A stretch of 64,000 nt of DNA from Nematostella vectensis (lineage: Eukaryota; Cnidaria; Anthozoa; Actiniaria; Edwardsiidae): assembly GCF_932526225.1 (NCBI RefSeq), contig NC_064036.1:9741519-9805518 (forward strand), given 5' to 3'. The translations under genes were made by a program, and so were the position numbers. The notes under the pieces were generated by a model. The model saw only the letters and a list, made by a program, of their open reading frames with translations, searched no databases and was not told where the DNA came from. The first letter of the stretch is position 1; every line of letters begins with the position of its first letter. Shown piece after piece: positions 34,656 to 46,100 of the stretch.

Positions 34656-34957
34656 TACACCTATTTCAATGAAGGTTGTCAGTACGAACGGCGTATGGTA
34701 ATTGCCTAATGGCAATTCTATGACCGAATGGCAGTTCTACGACCGAAAGGTGTTTATCGGTAGCAATTATTTGTAAAAATAAAGTTGATAAATAAACGCA
34801 AGCGACATCGAACCATATATTGATTATATTAAATGGATAGCCGTATGTTTCATTTATATTTGTCTGAATTTGGAACAAATATTTTGGGATCCATGGGTCC
34901 TTTCGGTCGTAGCACATTTGCCATTTGCACTGACAACATTTTTTTAAAATTGGTGTA
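34656..34957. mobile_element. MITE-B, intact copy (302 bp)
   Basis: Ends TACACCTATTTCAATGAAGG and, reversed, TACACCAATTTTAAAAAAAT, followed in both orientations by TTGTCAGT. No coding capacity. It serves as the uninterrupted reference that proves the break at 31175-34007. The CATATTTGTC...CCATGGGTCC core is shared with the relic at 3060-3375. Confidence 0.75.
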
Positions 34958-35095
34958 TGCGCGGAAGCAAGGCTGGGATTTTGTTTGCTCTTTGCTGTAG
35001 TGTTTACCTTTGTGAACTAACTCGGATCGTCCATAAGCAATAAGCCATTCCCATCGAGGATTATTTACCACACGGTGTGAACTTTTCACACTCAC

Positions 35096-35296
35096 CTGTT
35101 GCTTCTGAAGCTCTGCTACTCCCTGACCATTAAAGTGAATTATATTCTTGACTGTGAACTTTGCAATAAATGATGATCGGAATGAACGGTGCCTCGCTAA
35201 AGTACCTTTGTTGATTCCGTAGACATGGTCATCAGAATCAGTACGGGCTAGATTTTCAACTTGTCGTCTTCGGACGGTCTTTGAAAACCATTGCTT
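35096..35296 (-). CDS. Candidate internal exon of an unrecognised gene
   Basis: On the minus strand a 67-codon open stretch is bounded by a pyrimidine-rich acceptor (TCCTGTCTGATAG) and a good donor (CAG followed by GTGAGT), both phase 0. In-frame stops occur immediately upstream, as expected of an intron. The peptide is basic and includes VRRRQVENLART, HRSFRSSFIAKF and HFNGQGVAELQKQQ. I do not recognise a family. Flanking exons were not identified, and transposons lie to the left, so this could be an exon of a longer gene or a fossil. Confidence 0.35.
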
Positions 35297-36047
35297 CTAT
35301 CAGACAGGAGACCAGGAGACGTAATTAGGCAGTTTGTTATGCTTTGCTGCGTTGGGCGAGCTTTTTAAAGCACCATTCGAGTAATTGTTGCAGTGATTTG
35401 CATATCTGTTCAGATATCTGAAGGTGCTATCAATTATTCTGGCGACGTTTCCGCATGCTAGTACAATATGTACAAAGCTGACGTGTCCTAGGTACGACCC
35501 TATCACCGCTTTCACAATTATCCATATATTTTCTAGCCTGCTTCTAATTTTATATTCGATTTACTCCAGGAATGAAGTTTTGCCCAATGTGTGTATGGGA
35601 TTATTGTTATTCTCTGTTGAAATAAAAATAACCAAGAAAATGCTTAACATAATTGAATCGGAATGCCTGTGGTCTTTAGTGACACCGTTTAAAGTTGACT
35701 GGTAAGCAGTAATTCTTTAACGTTTATTTTATTTTTATTTTTCCCCATGCCCTCACTTTTTAGTTCATAGATAAAGTCAAAATAATAATAAGAGCTTTAA
35801 CTTTATTCCAATAAATACCAATATAAGTATAATAGGATAATATACAAAGTAGGATGGCTTTTATGCCTATCCTCTATTCATAATATTCAATTACATCATC
35901 ACAAAATTTCAGAACTAGGCTCGTAAAGGAGTCATCTGTTAAGCTCATAATATACAAGAAAAGGTCTATTGGCCTTAACAGTTTCAAAGAGTTACTGATT
36001 GCAAATAAAGGTGCTATTATTAAACTGATCTGAATTGTTCTTTGGGT

Positions 36048-36095
<48 letters not shown>

Positions 36096-36136
36096 TTTGT
36101 TTATTTCTTTATTTGTTTGTTTGTTTGTTTATTTGT

Positions 36137-36187
<51 letters not shown>

Positions 36188-37392
36188 TTATAATGTTTTG
36201 TAATTAAAGTTGCAATGGCCATTTTTGTCAACCAAGTTCGTAGCGTAGATGAGCGGGATTGCGTTTTAAGTTATTATTTATTTATTTGTTATTTTACCAT
36301 CCCCTACGATATGAATGGCGAATCGCTATAATAATTAATAATACAACTATTGAAAATATTGATAACGCACATTTTCCCAACACACACAATCTTTATAAAA
36401 ACACGTGTAAATATGTATGGCCGGCATTAGCATACTTAGCATATCTCGTCGTATGCATATAATATGCTTTAATTTTAATACATTCAGAAATCATTTCTCC
36501 TGATTGCTAAAAGCAGACCTCAAAAGCAAAAAAAAAAAAAAAATGAGTACGAAATTTGTTTTTCCACTCTCGACTCCCAAGCAAATTTCTACCTTAAATG
36601 TTTCCTTGTACACGAAACTTGGGGTATTTGTAAGAGTCGTGACAGCTGAGTCAAAGTTTTCATCCTTTAAAAGGTTGCCAATAGTTGCAAATCGAGTGCC
36701 TTTCCCTAGAAACTTCCCTAGTTAATACTATTGAGATGCACGGAGGTGCTCTCTGCGGGAAGTGCGACTCATTCATTCATATCTTCGGGCAGTGAAAGGG
36801 AGAGAGCAGGTGAAAAAGGCCGACGTCTATCATGCTCAATAATTCAACGAATAAGAGCAAACCTAGCTTGTGCTGGTATTACCTCTGAATCGACCGTAAC
36901 CATCAACACATTGCAAAGTCATTATATGCTTTCCGTGCTTAAGCTTTCGCAAACTTTTCACATTTCATTATTGGACTGTTCAGAAGAAAGAGATCAATCA
37001 TTCTGTTAATTTGCAACTATCGGAGGATTTCTCAACTTTCAAGGTTAGTTTATTTATGTATTTTGCAGAGAGTTGACTATTTAATCTTGCGTCATTTTGA
37101 ATTTCTTATTCTTTGTTGCTTGGTAGAAGAACCACAACACAGTACACAACACTTTCAAACAACAGATTGCGTTATCTTGTTTTTCTAGACATAACTTCTC
37201 CGATTATTTCATCTTATCCAAAGGCAATCACAACGAAGTAAAAAACAGGAAAGGTAAGGATTGACTCATTTCACCAGATTTCATTAATTAATTGATAATT
37301 CACACCGGTTCTCAAGGCCTAATTTGGATGCGTTTTGTTTCCAGCGACTAGAGAAGAGGTCTTTTAATCTGAAAAGTTTGAAGTACTCCGGA
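35297..37392. other. Region upstream of the REJ gene; microsatellite, no recognised gene
   Basis: Apart from the (ATTT)n tract at 36047-36190 I see no conserved exon. The last kilobase before 37393 probably contains the promoter and 5' UTR of the REJ gene. An untranslated first exon between 36730 and 37260 is possible but not demonstrable here. Confidence 0.4.
36047..36190. repeat. (ATTT)n microsatellite with GTTT variants
   Basis: About 140 bp of TTTA tetranucleotides, interrupted in the middle by TTTG units. Confidence 0.95.
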
Positions 37393-40300
37393 ATGGATCC
37401 CCAGCTTGGAGGCGTTTGCCTTTTTAGCCTTACCGTTGTTCTACTGCTTAGCCAAGCACTGTCACAAGAAAGTAAGTCTTGCCCAAGCAAAAACTAACGT
37501 TTTTTGATCTAATACAACTTCGTCCCAAACTTCTAAATTATTTGTATAATAATCATCTTATTTGCCGTCTTTGCAAACACCCCAATCCAATGTGTTGTAG
37601 ATACACATCTTTTCTGTGAACATTTACTCTTGATTTTAACATTTACTGTTAGCTTCCAATAACTTATTAGAACTACCACGTTATATACTTGTTGGATTCT
37701 CGCGTGAATTTGTGCACGGATGCTTTTTTCAAAGCTTTTGGAGGATCGAAGTTTATCTTATGAAACAATTTTTTTACGCTTGCATGGTTTTTCTTGTACA
37801 TTAAAATGATTTTGTCACTACTAAGGGCTAAGACTTGATTTAATTAAGACTTGTGATTTATATTATCATTTTATAGACGAGGATGCATTTGCCGAATTGA
37901 TGAATAAAAATACCTTTTTTAGTTTCCTATGGTTATTTTTTATGGGTATTTTCTTTGAATCTTTGAAATGATGATACGAATATTCCTAGACGAGAAAGTC
38001 TGAAATCCCGGAAGCCATCTTTTCCAAGTTTCAATATAAGAATATACGCTGGTTTGTTTACTTTTTTTTTTAAGTTAACATAACCAAATTTGAATTTTTT
38101 TTTCTATTTTGCTGATGTGCGAGTTTCAAAGTAATTTATCTTAGCAGACATATCGATTCATATTTCCCTTTATAAAATATGCATACGGCATTGAAAGCAT
38201 TGAAAGCTGGCATAGCTCCATGCGTATCGTCCCTCACTACCGAAGACCTCGCTATTTACGACAGAAGTCACAGGTAGCCCAGTCTACCCTCTGCGCATTT
38301 TTCCTCTTCCCGTCGCCTCCCGCTATCATGCTCGAGGATCCAGCGTACTTTGCGGGCGCTCAAGACGCTGGATCCTTGAGCATGCCTGTATATAGAATAG
38401 TGTAGACGCTAAAACATTTGGACACTGGCAATTGGTGGCGGAATTGAGCAGCAGAAGAGGTTAAGACAATACATCGTCAAGTTACTGTTTTATTTTGAAG
38501 ACAGAATATTTATTTCAACAAGATTTACAATGCTCAATTCGTTTATACAAACTCTTTAATAGGCCTGAGCCTGGACTATCTGTGCGCAAGTTACCACATT
38601 TTGTTTTATTCTGGTATTTTTGACGATGGCTATATCATAGTCTAGAACATTCTTTCTGAAAGATCATTGAGATTAAACCGAGCTGATAGAAAACTGAGAG
38701 GAATGTTACTCCCCTATTTTTATATTTTTAAATATAATATTTTATTTTCCAATATTTTCAACATATTATATTTTGATATTGAAATCATTCTTTCAATAAC
38801 TCAGACTATCAAAAACAGCAAAATCGCCTTCTGACTTCCATCAAATGATGAAGTTTAATTGACTGAAGTCAATGATAAAAATCAGTCCATCAGTCCATGC
38901 TCATATAAATCCTGCTGTTTATTTATCAGAATAAAGAATTTCAGGACTATATTTCAATACGAAAAAAGCATCTAAATATGAACGTTTGTTTCGATAACAT
39001 TGTCAAAACAGGCCAAGAAAACAAAATATACAACTACACCTTTTGCTGTTCATTACCAGGGAATCTACATTAATTTGCGGCAATATACGATCAATAACGC
39101 GAATATACATTTATTTTCGTCATAAAGCACTCATTTGCGTGAACACAAATTTCGTTAGCGATATTTACATCGCCAGTAACATTCAATCGCAAAAATCGAC
39201 AGTCATTCGCGCCTTTCGTCATTCAAAGGCAAAAAATATACTTTCATCTGCGTTTTCATTCGACCATTAACAAAAAAAAGATAAACAATTAGGCGAATTG
39301 ACAGTCAACTGCGTGCAACACATATTTATTAACATCTTTATGACAAAGAGTGGGATTCAATAGCATTTATAGACAGTCATTCACGCGAATTTGATATACA
39401 TTACTGGGTTTATACAAGCATTTGCGCGTTCTTTACATTCAATAACGAAAAATCTATTTAAATAACGGTGAGTCATGTTAAAGTTCTACATAGAGCATTT
39501 CGCTGCACTTTACATTAGCCCTCGATCACCTCACCATTCAGACATCGTGGTAAATATGTTTGCATGAATCGGTACCACTGAGCGCATTTAGCAGGGGTAT
39601 AGTACCAATATTGCGCTGCAAAGCTTGCAAAAGCAAACGCGTACGGAAACCTCCCAATGCAAGGCCTTTCTCTAGCCGCACCCCTATCTCCCATCTGGGC
39701 TTGTACTTCTGGCCTTGAGATGTCAGCTTTTATAGCCGCTTTAAGAGAGCTTATTGCCTGCTCCACAATGTTCAAAAAGGGGCTGTAGGGTGGTAGCATT
39801 TTCAGCTCTGTATTGGGCCCGGGTACGGCAGGGTTGCGATGTGGTGGCGCTCCATCGTAAATAAATATCACCATCTCGTCCGGGTCGAGGTTAAGTCTAG
39901 CCTGCGTAAGAAAGTCGCTGAACCGCTGTGCGTTCATGCCACCAATAATTGCCGAGTGGAATACAAGACCATTGATTGGTGATATTGCCATTGTTACGGT
40001 AATGTTCCTCCCACGCTGCCCGCAGACCTGTCTATAGGCCCGCTCTCCTTGTCTTGCCCTCCCGTGACTTCTTGCGGCCCAGATATTGTAGCCGCATTCA
40101 TCCACAAAGACCGAATGATGCACGACACCACGGTTCATGAACCAGTTGCCGTAGTCTACTCTCTTCTGTAGAACGTCAGGTCTGTTCCTTTCCGCTTGGA
40201 GGAGCCTTGCCAGCTTTACACGGAACAACATTCCATCTAGCGTTCTCGCTACCGTGCGGTCGTGAATCCTTGGTTTCAAAGGCAGTCGCCTTCTTAGTTC

Positions 40301-43086
40301 TTGGTTGATACGGCTGAGAGTAAGAATGCAGTTGTCGTTGATGCTATCGTTTAGGCAGTCTCTCATCTCGTCATCTACTCTTACGTTATTTCTTCCACCT
40401 CGTGGTCTTTCTTCAATTCTCCCTTCTCGTATGTATCTAGCAACGATACCAAGGGCTGTGGAAGGGTTGATCCCCAATGTGTCCGCCACCAGGAGATAAT
40501 CTTCCTCTTCATCTTCGAATGACCGTATAATTCGCTCGCGGTGCTCATAAGGGATTCTATTTCTTGGAGGCATTGCAACGGTACTGAACAATGGCACGGA
40601 CTGTACAGTATTGCCTAACAGAAAAAAAAATGTACAATGTTGTCTACATTTATAACGTTATTTGTTTGGAAAGGGTTGCATAACCTTTTGTCAGAATGCG
40701 AAAGCTTTGGTTAATGAAAGCAAAGAACGTCTAAATGTTTGTATAATCGCACTAATTTATGTCATGTCCGTATAAATGGTTGTCTTTAAATTCAATTGAA
40801 TTCACTCTTTTTATTTGAGTTAACGCAAATGAGCGCTTTATGACAAAATGAATGTATATTCGCGTTATTTGTCGTAAATTGCCGCAAATGAATGTAGATT
40901 TCCTGGTAATGAACAGCAAAAGGTGTAACCATAGCAACGGGAAGGGCTAGCACATTCCCCGTACTGTGTCATGCGTGATAACTTCGTGATCATACCGTGG
41001 CGAAACAATGACAGCAAAGTAGCGTGAACGTTAATCTCTATGCGTGATATCACGTTTGATTGCTTCACGAATTTTCTCGTGTTGTGGCGTTATATTCCAT
41101 TTCGTTCTTTCAACCCCTCTAATACCATTCTAAGGGCGTAACGCTAGAACCCTGAAGCAGCCGCTGTGGGGCGATTATCACGCAACGCCCAAGCCCGTTA
41201 GATCGTTATTTCGAGATCTGATCCCAATACTTTGTCGCATATTTTCCCGACAAGTTTCCTCTAGTGTCTTATCTAACCTTGTGTGGTTTTTACCAGCGAG
41301 TATTTCGATCGAGCCGTCGATGACCATATCGCCTAACGCAACCAACTCAACAAACACAAATGAGACTGAGTCTGCGGTGTGGAGCTCAGCGGCAGCTGAG
41401 CCCAGTAGCAGCATTATAGTGCCCAGCGGTTGCCAACTGGTCACGTGGTGTTCGTGCACGAGTAGCCCAACTCCTTCACGTATGTATGAGTAGTTTTTAA
41501 ATGCTTATGGTATATACTCTGATATATAAAGTATAGGTCGTTACATACAGTCGTTACATCGTCCTATTTTGCACGATGTCAAAATACCATAACTCGCGGA
41601 GCTTCTTGGGTAGCACATAGGGAACAACTAAAACGGTATCGGAAAGCCCGGTGAATATTAGAGAATACAAATAAGAAAAAGACTACTAAACTATATATGC
41701 TATACTAATCTATATTTTGTAATTTATTTGATATTTAAAAAGCACTGCTGGCAAATTAAGCTCAACTTTTATTTTTCCCACAGTTTCGAATATCGGGAAC
41801 GCCACGGTGAATGCAACAGCTACATCAAATGCCACCGCTAATGCAAGTTCGACAGTGAATTTTAACGCTACCGATAACTCCAGCTTAGCACTGCATACCA
41901 TCAGTGCAAGCCCAGTGATGGCGACCATGAACCTGGACCCTTCTCCGTCCTTCAATGCCTTGCCTTCTGCGTCTGTTTCTGACTCTGCGTCCTGCTGTCG
42001 GCAGGTGGTGTGGTGTGGCGGTGAGTGCCGTGACTTGCCGTGACTCTTTATAATCATCGTTATGCACCAGTCAATTGACAGCCCGGCCCCCCGACCCCCG
42101 GGACATACCGGGGAGGTAACGCGGTCATGCGGGGGATTTAACACCTGTTTAACACCTGTAGTCCACCGGGAGGCAGGGAATTTAACAGAAGCCCTCAACT
42201 GGCCGGGAAAGGGGGCGGGGAATTAACGCAGAACTGGAAGTTGTGTCCCCGTTTTTTTTCGGGCGTATTCAAATTATATTTTTTCAACAAAGATACTTGC
42301 TTGCAAATCTAAATCTCTGACAGTAATGACTAAAGAAAAATATTGTTTCTATATGGATGTCTGTCGATTTTTAAATTTGGGGTAGCCTGTGCTGAAAATA
42401 CTAGAAATGGCCCGAAAGTTGGTGTAGCATGCACACGTTTTTTTTCTCGCCGAAGTTTCGTTCACTGAACATGGCAGCTCAAAAGGGTATGGCATTTTAT
42501 GGTGGGACATTATCGAAAAACACTGGGGCCATGTATCGGGGGTTTTATCAGCGTCACAGGCCCCGGTAGCCGGGAAAGTAACGCACATTTCACACCAGAT
42601 GAATGTTACTTTCCCCGCTATGTCCCGGGGGTCGGGGTGCCGTGGTTTCAATTGACGGTGCATTATTAACACCATCATCGTCATCACCATAATCTACGTC
42701 ACCATCTTCATCATCAACAGCTTAAATAATCAACTAAACTACAGCAGTTACCTACAAAGGGGGGGAGGGGAGGTGATGCTCAGCCCCACTCCTCCCTCCC
42801 CCCCCCCCCAAAAAAAAGAGGGTCACTTCCTATCGAGTTTCGGGTTCCTTACATTCTACTATAGAGAAAATGATACACGTAGAGTTCCAATCATAAGTAG
42901 CGTTTTAATCAACTCGATCTGAATTAAGGATTACACGATATTATAGCAAGATACACCACGTAACATCACATGATATCACGGGACTGCATTCCACAGTTAT
43001 CTGTGATTGGCATGGCATGTTTTTACAAAGATGTATTGAGACGAAAGTAACGCAATAGCTAATTAATCAAACACTACAATACCCCC

Positions 43087-43119
<33 letters not shown>

Positions 43120-46100
43120 CCCTCCGCTCTCAGTCAATCCTGGGTACGTGCCTGTGCAATTGCATTATCACCATCATCGGCATCATCGGAATCATTACCG
43201 ACTATCATGTTCATCTTCTTATCGTTAACCGCCATAATCTTTTTAAATTATCTTTCTTATCATCATTCAGGCTATCATTCATTTATCAATTCATCTTCTT
43301 CATAATAAACATCGCCTTACCATCATCATCTTAACAAAGGTCATTGTCATCTGCAGCAGCAAAATAAATAAGATTGTAGCGATAATTTTATTAGATAGCT
43401 ATAATTAAGTTAAGTAAAATCTTTTTGTGTCTGTTTATTTCCTTTAGGAAATGGATCTTCCATTGCCCGTAAGTATATTTTTATATATTTTAGTATTCAT
43501 TGCTAAAACTTATCAGGATAGCGTACATCACCATCACGTGACATGATCAAATGCGCTTCACAATGGAGTGACTACTACATCTATCGGAATCCTAACATCA
43601 GTCAATCTTGTTTTAAAACTGTCGTTTTTTTTAGCTCGCTCGGTCATTTCTTTATTAGGCATTACAAACCGTATTTGGGAATCCGCTTCAATCATTCTTT
43701 CGCTTTTTTATCGCTCTAGAGCTTTGTAAGGCTATAATTTGCACGTAAACTTGCAGGAATTCGTGTTTACTATGATTTTGCTGGCAGCCATCTTAGAGAT
43801 GGAGCCTAGTCCCTAACTATTTAGAACTTCACGCGCGCTCGCGACATCTATTGCTTGTTTTTTTTTTTCAAAAGTTGAGGATCGTGCGAATGCCTTTGAA
43901 TATACATGGTAATACTGATTTTGTGCAAGTGTCTTTCTCACGTTTTGGCTATGGAACACACTTTTTCCAAATTTGCTTTTTCAGGTAGCACAACACCATT
44001 AGAATCTGACAGCCTTGCAAGTAAGTTATAAAACAAATCGACCCCCCCCCCCCCCCGCCTCCGCCAATTCTGGGTACGCGCCTGCTATTTATACGCACCT
44101 TAACGTTTCTGTTCAATGTGCATTGCTTTTACTGCGATTTTCAGTAACCTGCGAGTTCTGCCTGCGAATCCAAGGGGACAAAATACATTACAACCCTCGT
44201 TGGTCAAAAGCCTTAATGAGCCAACATTAGGTCGGCTTTCACGACATCGCGCAATGCGTCGATCGAGTACAGATAAATGTGTCTGTTACTTTTTAAAAAC
44301 TTGATTGACGAAAGTGAGAACCGATTTAGGATTTTGCAAATTGATGGCAAGAGCTCTCGGAATGCTAAAAATCGCATTAGAAACCGTTTACTGTCTTTTT
44401 TTGCATTGGCTCATCTTCTCTTATCTTTCAATCTTTTTCTTAATACATATTCAATGTTATTTGGTTGCTTCGCAGTGAAAACTTCTATTGCATCAGATGC
44501 AGTCCTGGCTTCGGAGGCCTCTATTGTGCCCAGTTCCTCGCAAGCATCAATTGCCTCTTTAACGGATAATGCCTCGCTTGGCGTGAAAGCCTCTACAACC
44601 GAGAGTGTCTCGCTTGGCATAAGTGCCTCTACAACTGAAAGTGCCTCGCTTGGCGTGAAAGCCTCTACAACCGAGAGTGCCTCTCTTGGCATAAGTGCCT
44701 CTACAACCGAGAGTGTCTCGCTTGGCATAAGTGCCTCTACAACCGAGAGTGCCTCGCTTGAGATAAGTGCCTCTACAACCCAGAGTGTCTCGCTTGAGAT
44801 AAGTGCCTCTACAACCCAGAGTGCCTCGCTTGGCTTGAACGCCTCTGGAGTTGTTTATCCGGAATCCATTTCTGCATCACCTGCAGCCACTGTCCTTGCG
44901 GTCAGCAGTTATATTTGTAACCCAGACTGTCATGGTAGGTCGTGTCATGGTCATTGACGCATGCGTAGTCGGAATTTGTCCAGGAATTTGCACAAAAACT
45001 CCAAAAATAGCCCTGCACAATAGAAAAGTTTTACTTGTTGACTGCTTGTTTAGCCGATAGATAGCTTGCGTGGCTTGGTATTATTTGGGAGCGTAAAAGA
45101 CGTCAATCAACCCTTAATAAACCTATCGGATCTTATCAATACGTGTTATTCATTTTGTTTTGGATTGTGTTGCAGGCACCTGTGAAGGAGAGGCGCAACT
45201 TAACGAGTGCAATGTTTGCTATGGGGTAAGTCCTCATTCCTGTCATTCTTTCTCTTTTTTCACATTCCCACTTTCCAACTACCAGTCCTCAATTCCCTTC
45301 CCTTCCCTTTACTTATTTCTTTTCCTCATTCGATAAGGCGAATGATAATGTGCCAATGTACTGAGCCATTGACTTTAAAAACACCCAGGCGCCCAGGCGC
45401 ATACACAGGGGGTGCAGGGTGCGTGCACCCCCCCCCTTGGCGGCCAAAAAGAGGGTCATTTCTTATTAAGGAATCCTCAAATACTATGCTTATGATACTT
45501 ATGACTGTGCAAACCCCCCCTCCCCTTAGTACCAGCCTGACACCTGAGCTATCTCACCTCTGCTTCCTTTTTCTACATAAGACTTCGCTATTAACATTTC
45601 CATCTCATAATACAGGGCTTGACGGGGAAGTACAGTAATGATAGTAAGGATTGTAACGGCACGTGCCACGGGGCCGCAACCTTGGATAGCTGTGGCAACT
45701 GCACTGGGGGAACTACGGGCAAGACCGCTGGCTTTGCTAAGGATGCGTGTGGTAAGTCTACTCTTCCTACTCCTTTCTGTCATCCCTTTATTCGTTCCCC
45801 TTTATTATCTCTTCTTCCTTCTCCATCCTCGTCCCCCTTTATTCTCTCTTCTTCATTCTCCTCCTTCCTCTCCCTGTCCTCTTCTTATTCACCCACATCT
45901 ACCTTCTACTTGTTCCTCTCCTCCCTCTCTCACGCTCTTCCTTCCACCTCCCTCCTCCCCTTTTTCTTGTGCTCTTCTTTTCCCTCCACCTCTACCCATC
46001 TTCTATTCGTCCTTTCCCTCCCCTCCCCTCCCCTCCCCTCCCCTCCCCTCCCCTCCCCTCCCTCCACCTCTACCCCTCTTCTATTCGTCCTTCCCCTCCC

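Noticed and set aside
40574-40597. Eight-codon extension of the transposase
   Set aside because: It begins with GTG; the first ATG at 40573 is the reasonable start.
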